From Cellvibrio polysaccharolyticus (lineage in GTDB: Bacteria; Pseudomonadota; Gammaproteobacteria; Pseudomonadales; Cellvibrionaceae): a stretch of 64,000 bases of DNA. The notes below the pieces were generated by a model that made no database searches, had not been told where the DNA came from, and was given only the letters and a program-made list of their open reading frames with translations. The position numbers and the translations under genes were made by a program. How positions within the stretch are numbered: the stretch's first letter is position 1; each line of letters starts with the position of its first letter. The stretch is from contig NZ_PRDL01000001.1 of the NCBI RefSeq assembly GCF_015182315.1, positions 3,472,001 through 3,536,000 of the forward strand, given 5' to 3'. Positions 18,638 to 26,623 of the stretch are shown here, piece after piece.

Positions 18638-18981
18638 TTGACTCCTGAACCAACCTTCATGTGCCAGCTAATCTTCGCTAAGGGGAGCGCACCAAGGCGT
18701 CCCATGGAAGCCGCACGCGGCCGGAATATACTTAAGCTAATTGTTATTGGAGCCAACGCAGAGAGAAAGTGACAAAAGGAAACTGCAACCAACCTTGGCA
18801 CATTTAATTTTCTCGGATATTGGCACCTAAGCCAGCATTTGGCAAGACTCAATATAACTACATTTTTCGCCGAACTTTAATATTTGCAATGAATAAAAAT
18901 TCCAAATCAGAGAATCACTAAAAAAACATGAAAAAATACACACGGAATTTCAGATTTTACTCGTTAAGAACAACACGAAAA
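18638..18981. other. Non-coding stretch inside the cassette cluster, possible decayed attC
   Basis: About 340 bases precede the SLATT-like gene without a convincing gene. The heptamers AACCAAC (18648-18654), AGCCAAC (18751-18757) and AACCAAC (near 18786) resemble the left integron core on the plus strand. No clear matching right core could be placed. GCCGC/GCGGC arms occur near 18710. This may be a decayed attC plus the remains of a gene-less cassette; a frame at 18583-18852 on the minus strand has no family features. Confidence 0.35.
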
Positions 18982-19053
18982 TAATAACGCCGCGTTATGC
19001 AGAAAATTTGGAGCGCAGCGGAAAATTTTTCCGACAGCAGCGCCTTGCTAAGC
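18982..19053 (-). repeat. attC-like recombination site D
   Basis: The right end is GCTAAGC (19047-19053), one mismatch from GTTRRRY; the left end, around AATAACG (18984-18989), fits less well. The centre is GGAGCGCAGCGGA between AAAATTT and AAATTTT arms. Almost the same centre, GGAGCGAAGCGGA, is found in site E, so the two sites are related. It follows the FRG gene on the minus strand. It is weaker than sites A, B, C and E. Confidence 0.5.
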
Positions 19054-19064
19054 GCGTCGCCCCA

Positions 19065-20015
19065 CTAGTAAATTTTAATTTTCGGTGTCGCAAAGTTAGA
19101 AAATCCTGAGAAATCCGGGTAGATCGTAGAATGCCTATAGCCGAAAAGCTTGTCCAGTCTTCGGCGAATATCCTCTTTTGCTCCGGCTTTAATTCTGAAC
19201 GTATACAAGGCTCCAGATCCAGCACCTTTGCCTTTGGCTGGATCAAACACATGAGGCCTTGCTGCTATACAGCATGCATTTCTTCCTTCCTCAATCGTCC
19301 ACCAACCATCTTTAAAGTTTGGGGTCTTTGGAAACTGAAACTTCTTTTTATCTGGCTTATTTGACGCAGGCACGCCGCCAAATAAGAAGCCGCCGTTTTG
19401 AGCTGCAATTCGTGCATCTATATTGGCCGGCTTCCACGCAAAAACCGATGTAGTCCATTCCTTCTTGTCTACTCCATCTTCCCGGCCAATCTTCCACGGC
19501 CTGTTAAGATCGTCCTCCCAGGAGCGAAAACTATCGTTCTCATTGATTAATCGGTCGGTTATGTCAAACGCGAATAGCCTGGCATCCTTATCTTCGTGAA
19601 CTCGGGCTCCGTTGCTCCATTTTTCCTCAACCGCAAACCATGCACCGACCCAAGCATTGAAAGTGATATCAAGTAAGCGCGTGGGCGCTCCATAATGTTG
19701 GAGCATCGCAAGTTGATTCAGGATCGAAAGTCTTCCAGTTTGAGAGGATGAGTGCAGTCCCCAGCGGTGCAGCTCAGCGAGAATATCTTGCTCTTCTTTC
19801 GCAATCTCATCTTCGGTGAGAACCTTAGCCTTTGTAATATTCATCCTCCGATACAACGAGCTATGAAGCGCCCAACTTGCATCAATCTGTCCTCGCCAAG
19901 CAAACTTAATGTCCTTGGTGACGGCTTTTTCCATGATCTGGTTAATAACTGAAAGCAATCCATTAAAGTCGGCAACTTCTACCTCAAAGGGCTTCCAAAA
20001 ATCCTCAGCGCTCAA
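19065..20015 (-). CDS. FRG domain protein
   Basis: A 316-residue protein with the FRG signature: FAWRGQ (residues 38-43), the LAMLQHYGAPTRLLDITFN block (about 102-120) and the following WVGAWFAVEE. The domain is named after the F-x-W-R-G-Q motif. Its biochemical role is not known to me, but it is frequent in defence islands and on mobile DNA. The gene starts at a TTG, with AAGGA eight bases upstream placed right after the core of site E, so the ribosome site is part of the cassette leader. No membrane segment or signal peptide is seen. Confidence 0.85.
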   Translation of the reverse strand: MSAEDFWKPFEVEVADFNGLLSVINQIMEKAVTKDIKFAWRGQIDASWALHSSLYRRMNITKAKVLTEDEIAKEEQDILAELHRWGLHSSSQTGRLSILNQLAMLQHYGAPTRLLDITFNAWVGAWFAVEEKWSNGARVHEDKDARLFAFDITDRLINENDSFRSWEDDLNRPWKIGREDGVDKKEWTTSVFAWKPANIDARIAAQNGGFLFGGVPASNKPDKKKFQFPKTPNFKDGWWTIEEGRNACCIAARPHVFDPAKGKGAGSGALYTFRIKAGAKEDIRRRLDKLFGYRHSTIYPDFSGFSNFATPKIKIY

Positions 20016-20031
20016 AATATATTTCCTTATC

Positions 20032-20132
20032 GCTTAACGCCGTAATAAACGGTGGCTTTTAAGTTTCACTTTTTCCAAAAAATGGAGCGAAGCGGAATGG
20101 AAAAAGTGAAACTTAAAAGCCATCCGTTTGAC
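20032..20132 (-). repeat. attC-like recombination site E (long hairpin)
   Basis: The best of the five sites. The plus strand opens with GCTTAAC (20032-20038), a perfect RYYYAAC core, and ends with GTTTGAC (20126-20132). A perfect 24-bp inverted repeat (20054-20077 with 20098-20121) extends outward through AAACGG/CCGTTT (20047-20052 and 20124-20129). One unpaired base interrupts this extension, like the extrahelical bases that orient attC recombination. The loop carries GGAGCGAAGCGGA. Length is 101 bp. It lies between the DUF2971 remnant and the FRG gene start. Confidence 0.65.
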
Positions 20133-20148
20133 TGCTTTGGTATATATA

Positions 20149-20997
20149 TTAACCACGATCTGGAACCCTAATTGTTCCTGTCAATTTGCTATCTGTAAGA
20201 ATTGATTGAGCCGCAAATTTTTCCAGAAGACTTTCAACAATAATTCTATCGCTGCAACTACAAAGAGGGCCGAGTGTCACAGTCATTTCATCAAATATTT
20301 CGGGATTAAGATCCATGTCATAATAGTTAATATCAGAACCCTGTCCCGACTCTAAAGCTTGAGTAACATTTCCCATTAGCTCTTTATTGAATTGAATAAA
20401 TGAGTTGTTGCACCTCACAGCCGTACTATTAGGAAATATCATTAAGACAAACCTATATTCGTCTTGAAAAGACCAATCCGGACTTTTTAGAGCGGCCAAC
20501 TGGCTTGGGGTATTAATTTTTAAGTTTATTAGTTTTCCATTTTCAAACTCAGCTTCTATCCCTCTATTTTTTTGTTCTTTATAGTCATCTCGATATATCA
20601 CTTCTCTCGCAAACCACTCATGCCTAATGAAATCAGGCATGATAAAATATTTATCCGACGACCACTGTTCAAAAGGAATTGGGATAAAAAACTGACCTTT
20701 AGATCGCTCCGTTAAATAATCAGGTGCTTTTAATGGCTGTTAATTAAACATTCGCTCTGGAAGAGATATACGAACGCCAGACATATTCGGCGTATACATA
20801 TTCCACTGTGGAATACTTTCCCTACATTGGGTAGTCCAGCAACTAACAAAGAAGAACTCTCCCAACTTCAATTGTGAAAAAGCATCATTTTCAGTTGTGT
20901 CATCTACACGATCTAGCCTATTGAATCTTATGTTTCCTGTCTTTAGTATCAATGCCAACGCATCGATACTAGTATAGTGATGGATTATTCTATTCAA
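20149..20997 (-). pseudogene. DUF2971 family gene interrupted by an in-frame TAA
   Basis: The frame runs from a TTG at 20997 (GGAG nine bases upstream) to a stop at 20149 and would give about 282 residues. A single TAA at 20740-20742 cuts it after residue 85. The N-terminal part has the DUF2971 opening IIHHYTSIDALALILKTGNIRFNR in two parts, then VDDTTENDAF and the SIPQWNMYTPNMSGVRISLP block. After the TAA the same frame continues without another stop through QPLKAPDYLTERSKGQFF and PDWSFQDEYRFVLMIF, where the family's E-[WY]-R motif lies. A point mutation (for example CAA to TAA) explains this. Function of the family is not known. It is the first gene of the minus-strand cassette cluster. Confidence 0.75.
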
Positions 20998-21253
20998 CTA
21001 CAACGTCTCCGAAAGACACATAACATTAGTATATCGCGCATGCGCGTTATCCTGCCTGATTTTGCACATTATCATTCCTAGCGTGCTGGGAACCGGCTGA
21101 CTATAAATCGGTTTTTAACGAAAGCAAAGTGGATAACACGTATTACAAGTAGATAAACGAGCAATAGATTTATTGCAGCTTCAATACAATTAATAAAAAC
21201 ACAATATAGGCCAGCGACTACTTTTCTTATGGCAGGTCTGAAAAAAATTATCG

Positions 21254-22291
21254 CTATAAGTTATTTTTCCCACCGCAAGAACCACGCACCATTAAATCCG
21301 CTGGCATAAGAAAAGATTGCCGGGTTTCGCCATTGACCAGATCCAGCAAATTTTCTACCAGCAATTCACCGGCCTTGCGGGTGTTTTGTTGTACGGTGGT
21401 TAGCGGTGGATGGGTGTAGCTGGCCATGGGGATATCATCAAAACCGACGACGGATAGTTCATCGGGGATTGCTACACCGGCTTCCTGAAAGGCTTTCATG
21501 GCACCAATGGCGATGAGGTCGCTGGCACCGAACAAACCGTCGATGGTGGTGTGTCTTTCCTGTAATGTGAGCGCTGCTTTGTAACCGGCATCTTCCGAGG
21601 TTTCGGCATCTACTTGAAGTAGTGGCTCGGCTGCAATACCGGCTTCTTGCAAAGCCGCCAGGTAGCCGCGATAGCGTTGTAAAAATTCCGGGCTGCGTTC
21701 GGAAATGTCACCAATAAAGGCAATGTGGCGGCTCCCCAGATTTATTAAATGACGGGTTGCGGTGAGTGCGGCATTGAAGTTATCGCAGCCAATAAACATG
21801 CCCGGCTGACCTTCCAGCACCGGCCCCCAGGTGATGTAGTGCGCACCAGCGGCGTCCAGACGCGCCAGCTTTTCAGAGTAGGTTACGTAGTCGCCATAGC
21901 CCAGAAAAATAATGCCATCGGCCCGGTTGGCGTCTTCGTAGTCGGCTTGCCAGTCTTCGCTGAATTGTTGAAAGGAAATCAGCAAGTCGTAACCACGCGA
22001 AGCCGATGCTCGGGTGATGCTACCCAGCATGGAGAGAAAAAACGGATTGATCAGTGAATCGCCAGTGCCCTGGTCTTCACAAAAAAGCAGTGCCAGGGTG
22101 CGTGTTTTTTGCGAGCGTAAATTGCGCGCATTGATATCCACTTTGTAATTCAGTTCGCGGGCAATGGCTTGCACCTTGCGGCGGGTTTCTTCATTCACCA
22201 GCGGGCTGTTGCGCAGAGCACGCGACACGGTGGGCTGGGAAACCCCGGCCAGCCAGGCAATATCAAACGAGGTGGGTTTGCCGTCTTTCAT
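21254..22291 (-). CDS. LacI-family transcriptional regulator (likely maltodextrin repressor)
   Basis: A 345-residue LacI/GalR protein. The N-terminal helix-turn-helix is FDIAWLAGVSQPTVSRALRNSP (about residues 9-30, read in two parts) and the hinge helix is NARNLRSQKT. A periplasmic-binding-protein-like effector domain follows, with DGLFGASDLIAIGAMKAF and VVGFDDIPMASYTHPPLTTV. It is probably the regulator of the starch locus, as MalI is in Caulobacter, binding the ATACGTAT palindromes. Target and effector are inferred. The gene is separated from the locus by the 4.6-kb cassette cluster. About 250 bases without a gene follow its stop. Confidence 0.88.
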   Translation of the reverse strand: MKDGKPTSFDIAWLAGVSQPTVSRALRNSPLVNEETRRKVQAIARELNYKVDINARNLRSQKTRTLALLFCEDQGTGDSLINPFFLSMLGSITRASASRGYDLLISFQQFSEDWQADYEDANRADGIIFLGYGDYVTYSEKLARLDAAGAHYITWGPVLEGQPGMFIGCDNFNAALTATRHLINLGSRHIAFIGDISERSPEFLQRYRGYLAALQEAGIAAEPLLQVDAETSEDAGYKAALTLQERHTTIDGLFGASDLIAIGAMKAFQEAGVAIPDELSVVGFDDIPMASYTHPPLTTVQQNTRKAGELLVENLLDLVNGETRQSFLMPADLMVRGSCGGKNNL

Positions 22292-22396
22292 TGCGTACTA
22301 CTCCGGGCAACGCCATCAACAGGGGCGGTCGGGTTATCGTTATAATTAGGTCGCGTTGGCGGATACTATACCGGGTGCATGCGCTTAACAATAGCC

Positions 22397-23122
22397 TCAA
22401 AAACGACTGCCCAGGGCGACAAAAAATTGCGCTCCGGACAGGTCCACTTCACCGGCATCGCCAAAATCAAACTCTACTGCGGTGTGGCGAACCCCGGCGC
22501 CCAGAATAATGTCATGCGGTAACAACAGATCAACACCGGCACGCGCTGAGACGCCAAAGCGCCAGTCGTCATTGCCGTTACGGCGGTCAATAATAATGAC
22601 CCCGCCACTGCCATTGTTATTAGCAACCGCATTGTTGCCTGAGCCACCTTTCATGTTTAAACGACCCCAGTAAAGACCCGGGCCAGCAGCAACATAGGCT
22701 CGCGCCCATGACACAGGCCGCACGCCAATAAAGGCACCCGCAGCTATTTCTGCACTGCGAAAGCGACTGTTGCTTTCCAGCCGCAGGTTGCCGCCGTCTT
22801 CACCACTGTAAAAATAAAGCGTTGGGCGGTGGTCATGCACATAACCCAGATTGATATCCAGACCGTATTCCAGCCCGCGTGAGGTGTCGCTGTGTTTATT
22901 GCCACGCAAGAGTTGCAACGAAAACCCCAGTTCGCGCACCCGTTCAATATCCGCCCGATAAGCACGCTGATCTTCGGTAAGGTACCAGGCGTTATCAATA
23001 TCACCACTGCCATAACGCACATGGGCGTAACCGGACTGATCGGCAAACACATTCGCCTGGCTGCTCGCACTACCCAGACACAACAGGGCGCTGAATAACG
23101 CCAAAGCTGATTTTTTCATCAT
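22397..23122 (-). CDS. Outer-membrane beta-barrel protein
   Basis: A 241-residue protein with a signal peptide (ending SSQANV). The rest shows alternating hydrophobic strands rich in Gly and aromatic residues (FRSAEIAAGAFIGVRPVSW, AYVAAGPGLYWGRLNM, DILLPHDIILGAGVRH-like stretches). It ends FVALGSRF with a terminal Phe, so a small outer-membrane barrel is expected. No specific function is recognisable. Its start overlaps the stop of the VanZ-like gene by four bases, so the two are translationally coupled and probably act together at the cell surface. Confidence 0.75.
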   Translation of the reverse strand: MMKKSALALFSALLCLGSASSQANVFADQSGYAHVRYGSGDIDNAWYLTEDQRAYRADIERVRELGFSLQLLRGNKHSDTSRGLEYGLDINLGYVHDHRPTLYFYSGEDGGNLRLESNSRFRSAEIAAGAFIGVRPVSWARAYVAAGPGLYWGRLNMKGGSGNNAVANNNGSGGVIIIDRRNGNDDWRFGVSARAGVDLLLPHDIILGAGVRHTAVEFDFGDAGEVDLSGAQFFVALGSRF

Positions 23123-24039
23123 GGCTCCAAACGAAAATTGTCAAAATACAGCGTTACCGGCTGTGGCAAATTCATGGTGAAAATGCCCAGAGTTTGTATG
23201 CGGCTTAAATCCATATCGCGCTTTGTCGGGGCGTTCAATATATCGTCCAGCGCAAATTGATAGCTGTTCCAACCCGGCTCGGCTTGAAAGCGAACATTGT
23301 AACGATCGCCGTAAGCCTGGCCGGATTGCTGATGCCAAATGTCGTGCACCCGCAGTACCATTGTTAACGATTTTTCGCCCGGATTGAAAAGGTCAAAATG
23401 TAAACGCTTGTAACCCCGCCAGTCTGCCGGGAAATGCTCAAAATAAAACCCGGAATAACGCGCCGTATTGAGCTCTACTTTTAGTGCATGACCATTGGCG
23501 TTTTCTCGCCCGGGCACTGCCGCAATGCTGACATCACCCCGCCAATAATCCACCCCCACCGGCCGCTCAAAATTGGCCAGCACCGGAAACTCATTAAACG
23601 ATTTCACTCGATCAACGGCCAGGTTAATGAACGGAACAAACAACACCGCCAGCGCGACCGCCGAAAGCACGCGATGCCAGCGCAACCACTGTGCCTGCGC
23701 TACCCCCCAGGCCAGCCCGAGCCACACACCGGTCATGTTTCTGGCAACATCTCCCCAACTGGCATTGCGGCCAGTCATGCCCTGGATCATTTCAATACTG
23801 CCACCCACTGCAAATGCCAGCGCGGCAACCAGAAACCAGCTGCGAGCGCTGACCAGTTTGTAACGCCATTGCACGGCATATACCACGCAGAAAAAAAACA
23901 GAATATGGCAGAGGTCCCACACTGCCAACAGCAGCGGCGAGCGCCAGCTGTGGGGCAAATGTACAAAAAACCACGGCACCACCAGCACCAGTAATAACAA
24001 AGATACCCACACCGGCTTGCGCAGCAACCAACTTGTCAA
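23119..24039 (-). CDS. VanZ-like membrane protein with C-terminal beta-sandwich domain
   Basis: About 306 residues from a TTG at 24039. I prefer this start because AGGAG lies eight bases before it and 16 bases separate it from the dgt stop. An ATG at 24108 would overlap dgt by 53 bases. The N-terminal half has four or five membrane segments with a VanZ-like pattern (VWDLCHILFFFCVVYAV, GGSIEMIQGMTGRNASWGDVARNMTGVWLG). The C-terminal half, from about residue 150, resembles a CIA30/carbohydrate-binding-like sandwich (YSGFYFEHFPADWRGYKRLHFDLFNP in two parts, LYFDNFRLEP at the end). The role is unknown. It is coupled to the downstream barrel gene. Confidence 0.7.
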   Translation of the reverse strand: MTSWLLRKPVWVSLLLLVLVVPWFFVHLPHSWRSPLLLAVWDLCHILFFFCVVYAVQWRYKLVSARSWFLVAALAFAVGGSIEMIQGMTGRNASWGDVARNMTGVWLGLAWGVAQAQWLRWHRVLSAVALAVLFVPFINLAVDRVKSFNEFPVLANFERPVGVDYWRGDVSIAAVPGRENANGHALKVELNTARYSGFYFEHFPADWRGYKRLHFDLFNPGEKSLTMVLRVHDIWHQQSGQAYGDRYNVRFQAEPGWNSYQFALDDILNAPTKRDMDLSRIQTLGIFTMNLPQPVTLYFDNFRLEP

Positions 24040-24055
24040 ACCCTTAACTCCTGAA

Positions 24056-25441
24056 TCAATAGCGCACTTCGCCCATGCCATTAAACTGCTTGGCAAGGTT
24101 GGTGGCATAGTTATCGGTCATACCGCTGATGTAATCAATCACCGCCATCAGTGCGAGATAATAATGATCACCCTCGCGCGCCTGCACTTGCGGATGAAAA
24201 TGGCTTTCGCCCAGTAACGATAAAATACGGCTGTCTTTATAGGTAACTTGCTGCTCATCACCGAGCGATGCGTAAACCGCCGCACACATCGCGTTCAACA
24301 AGGTGGCAATAGTGGCGTAAGCACCAATTTCCAGCTCAATACGTTTGGGATGGTTGAATATTTTTTGTTTGGCGAGATCTTTGGCAGCTTGCACGGCGTT
24401 CATTACCCGCTCATCACACAGCGAGATCAAATCGTGCTCCACCTTTCCGGTAAGAAAATCCTGTTGATGATTAATAAACGCACGGGTACCCGCCGAGATA
24501 AACGCGTCAATAATAGTACCGCGCAATAACGCCGGTTTGCGGCTGTCGTTAACGCGGGATAAAGCGCGTTCCAGTTCGTGCTGCTGGTTTTTATCGGCAA
24601 TGACCGGGCGCAAAATTTCATAAATTTCGCCCCACTGCAGAATGCCCATTTCCAGACCATCTTCCAGGTCAATAATGCCGTAACAAAAGTCATCGGCGGC
24701 TTCCATCAAATACACCAACGGATGTCGGCAATACCAGTTTTCTCCGCGTGCAATCAAACCGGTTTTACCCGCGACTTCGTGAAAATAATCGAGTTCTGAC
24801 TGAAAAATGCCGTACTTGTTACGCTTGGGGCGTTCGCCGCGTTGCGTCGGCGCGGCACACCAGGGATATTTTATGGAAGCCGCCAATGTGGCGTAGGTAA
24901 GACGCATACCTTCCTGATGCTGATGGTATTCCGACGAGGTAAGCACCCGCAGCCCTTGCGCATTGCCTTCAAAAAACAACACGTCCATTTGTTGTTCGGG
25001 CGTTAATTTTTCAAGATACTCCGCGCCCTCTTTTTGAAACCAGTTGCGAATGGCCTCTTCACCGGTATGACCAAAAGGCGGGTTGCCAATGTCATGGGCA
25101 AGGCAAGATGCCTGCACAATATCGCCAATATCTGTGGGCAAAATGGCCTCTGGCAAATCACCGGCTTTTTTCAACGCCGCCCCGACGCGAATTCCCAATG
25201 TTCGCCCCACACACGCCACTTCCAGGCTGTGGGTCATACGGTTGTGAATATGATCATTGGAGGCGAGCGGGTGCACCTGGGTTTTACGGGCCAGGCGCCG
25301 AAAGGCACCGGAAAAAATTATCTTGTCGTGATCCGACAAAAACGGCGAACGCCCCTCTTCTTCTTTTACCGCCCTGCCGCCAAGCCGCTCGGCACACAAC
25401 AGCTGATTCCACTGCATCGACATAAACAAAGCATCCATCAT
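24056..25441 (-). CDS. dgt: Deoxyguanosinetriphosphate triphosphohydrolase-like protein
   Basis: A 461-residue HD-domain protein of the dGTPase family, which splits dNTPs into deoxynucleoside and triphosphate. The HD metal site is visible as RMTHSLEVACVGR and CLAHDIGNPPFGHTGEEA; the opening RSPFLSDHDKIIFSGAFRRLARKTQV (two parts) is also diagnostic. Related enzymes limit dNTP pools, and some act against phage; no such claim is made here. The start might be one of the internal Met codons (MSMQWNQLL). It is followed by the VanZ-like gene after 16 bases and lies divergent to the EamA gene. Confidence 0.92.
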   Translation of the reverse strand: MMDALFMSMQWNQLLCAERLGGRAVKEEEGRSPFLSDHDKIIFSGAFRRLARKTQVHPLASNDHIHNRMTHSLEVACVGRTLGIRVGAALKKAGDLPEAILPTDIGDIVQASCLAHDIGNPPFGHTGEEAIRNWFQKEGAEYLEKLTPEQQMDVLFFEGNAQGLRVLTSSEYHQHQEGMRLTYATLAASIKYPWCAAPTQRGERPKRNKYGIFQSELDYFHEVAGKTGLIARGENWYCRHPLVYLMEAADDFCYGIIDLEDGLEMGILQWGEIYEILRPVIADKNQQHELERALSRVNDSRKPALLRGTIIDAFISAGTRAFINHQQDFLTGKVEHDLISLCDERVMNAVQAAKDLAKQKIFNHPKRIELEIGAYATIATLLNAMCAAVYASLGDEQQVTYKDSRILSLLGESHFHPQVQAREGDHYYLALMAVIDYISGMTDNYATNLAKQFNGMGEVRY

Positions 25442-25510
25442 TCGTTAAGTTGCTCCGATGGTATCATTTGCACCCGGCGGTGTACCCGAACCCGGCCCAA
25501 CTTTTTACAG

Positions 25511-25543
25511 GACTTTCTTCCAAGACTTTCTTCCAGGACTTCT
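25511..25543 (+). repeat. Short tandem repeat in the leader of the EamA gene
   Basis: Two and a half copies of GACTTTCTTCCAA/G follow each other, ending in the AGGACTTCTC that serves as ribosome site region. The copy number could alter spacing or leader structure. Confidence 0.6.
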
Positions 25544-25544
25544 C

Positions 25545-26411
25545 ATGCTTTACATCCTTATCAGCGCCATTGCCAGCGTGAGTGTGGCCATACTGCTCAA
25601 ACAGGCGCGCCACCGTGGCATGGACGCCGCCCAACTGATCACCTGGAACTACCTCGCGGCCCTGACACTGTGTGCGGTTATTTTCCGACCGGCAACCGAA
25701 TGGGCGACTGACCACACCTTGCCCTGGTTCTCGCTGCTGGCGTTATCGGTAGTGCTGCCGGGCATTTTTCTGGCGCTATCCCGTTCGCTGCACGTCGCCG
25801 GTCTGGTAAAAACCGAAGTCGCGCAACGCCTGTCATTGCTGCTCTCGCTCTCGGCCGCATTCATCTGGTTTGGTGAAACGATTACGCCCTTGAAAATGGC
25901 CGGCCTCGCGGTCGGGTTATTAGCCATTCTCGGGCTGATTACCGGTCGGGCAACCAATAACAATGGCAGCGGCCAGCGCGTCTGGCCCTGGTTACTGCTG
26001 GTGTGGATGGGTTATGCACTGGTGGACGTACTGCTAAAAAATATCGCCGCCGCTGGCGTGCCCTTCAGCCTCTCACTGCTGATCACATTTTCTATCGCCT
26101 TTACCGGCATGATGGCCTGGCAACTGGTGCGCCATTTTCAAGGCAGCCAAAAGCTCACGGTTAAACACATTGCGGTCGGGCTGGTGATGGGATCACTGAA
26201 TTTTGCCAATATCGCCTTCTATGTACTGGCACACCAAAGCCTCGCCAGCCAACCGGCGATTGTGTTTGCGATGATGAATATTCTGGTTGTGGTGCTGGGC
26301 ACGTTAGCGGGGGTCGCAATTTTCAAGGAAAAACTGGGCAAACAGCATTGGATTGCTATTGGTGCGGCGTTGGTGGCGATTGGCTTGTTGGCGTTAAGTC
26401 GGCATTTGTGA
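25545..26411 (+). CDS. EamA/DMT-family transporter
   Basis: A 288-residue membrane protein with ten hydrophobic segments in two repeated halves, the drug/metabolite transporter layout. It starts MLYILISAIASVSVAILLKQ; each half ends with a proline/glycine-rich segment (MAGLAVGLLAILGLITG and WIAIGAALVAIGLLALS). Substrate unknown. The ATG at 25545 is chosen because the protein begins directly with a membrane segment and AGGA lies about eight bases upstream. The upstream 33 bases are a 13-bp tandem repeat that contains this ribosome site. Confidence 0.85.
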   Translation: MLYILISAIASVSVAILLKQARHRGMDAAQLITWNYLAALTLCAVIFRPATEWATDHTLPWFSLLALSVVLPGIFLALSRSLHVAGLVKTEVAQRLSLLLSLSAAFIWFGETITPLKMAGLAVGLLAILGLITGRATNNNGSGQRVWPWLLLVWMGYALVDVLLKNIAAAGVPFSLSLLITFSIAFTGMMAWQLVRHFQGSQKLTVKHIAVGLVMGSLNFANIAFYVLAHQSLASQPAIVFAMMNILVVVLGTLAGVAIFKEKLGKQHWIAIGAALVAIGLLALSRHL

Positions 26412-26462
26412 AATGAAAAATGCTGCTCGACAGCCGCTCAACTAACGAACGGCACGATGCGA

Positions 26463-26568
26463 GTTTGTCATTGCTACCTGTGTTTCAAAACCGTCGAGTC
26501 AGGGATGACTCGTCGGTGCCACATGGATGTGTTCATGCGCTTTTGGAACACAGGTAGTAATGACAAAC
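26463..26568. repeat. Dispersed hairpin repeat, copy 1
   Basis: Arms of 28 bases (26463-26490 and 26541-26568) pair with few mismatches. They begin and end with GTTTG/CAAAC and abut CAAAA/TTTTG. The interior holds two small hairpins: CGAGTC-AGGGAT-GACTCG and CACA-TGGA-TGTG, then TTCATGCGC. It lies between the convergent EamA and hisN genes and could terminate transcription from both sides. It shares its ends and interior with copies at 30546 and 47667, while the arm sequence differs. Confidence 0.8.
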
Positions 26569-26623
26569 GGACGGACATGGCACCGCAATGCACAAGGGGC
26601 TGTCCGCTGTGTCAAATGTGCAG

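Noticed and set aside
18583..18852. 89-residue minus-strand frame before the SLATT-like gene
   Set aside because: It overlaps the SLATT gene start in another frame and has no recognisable domain or ribosome site.
20998..21060. Sixth attC-like site before the DUF2971 gene
   Set aside because: CATAAC and GCGCATGCGC are suggestive, but core matches are poor (five of seven or less), so the outer boundary of the cassette cluster is left open.
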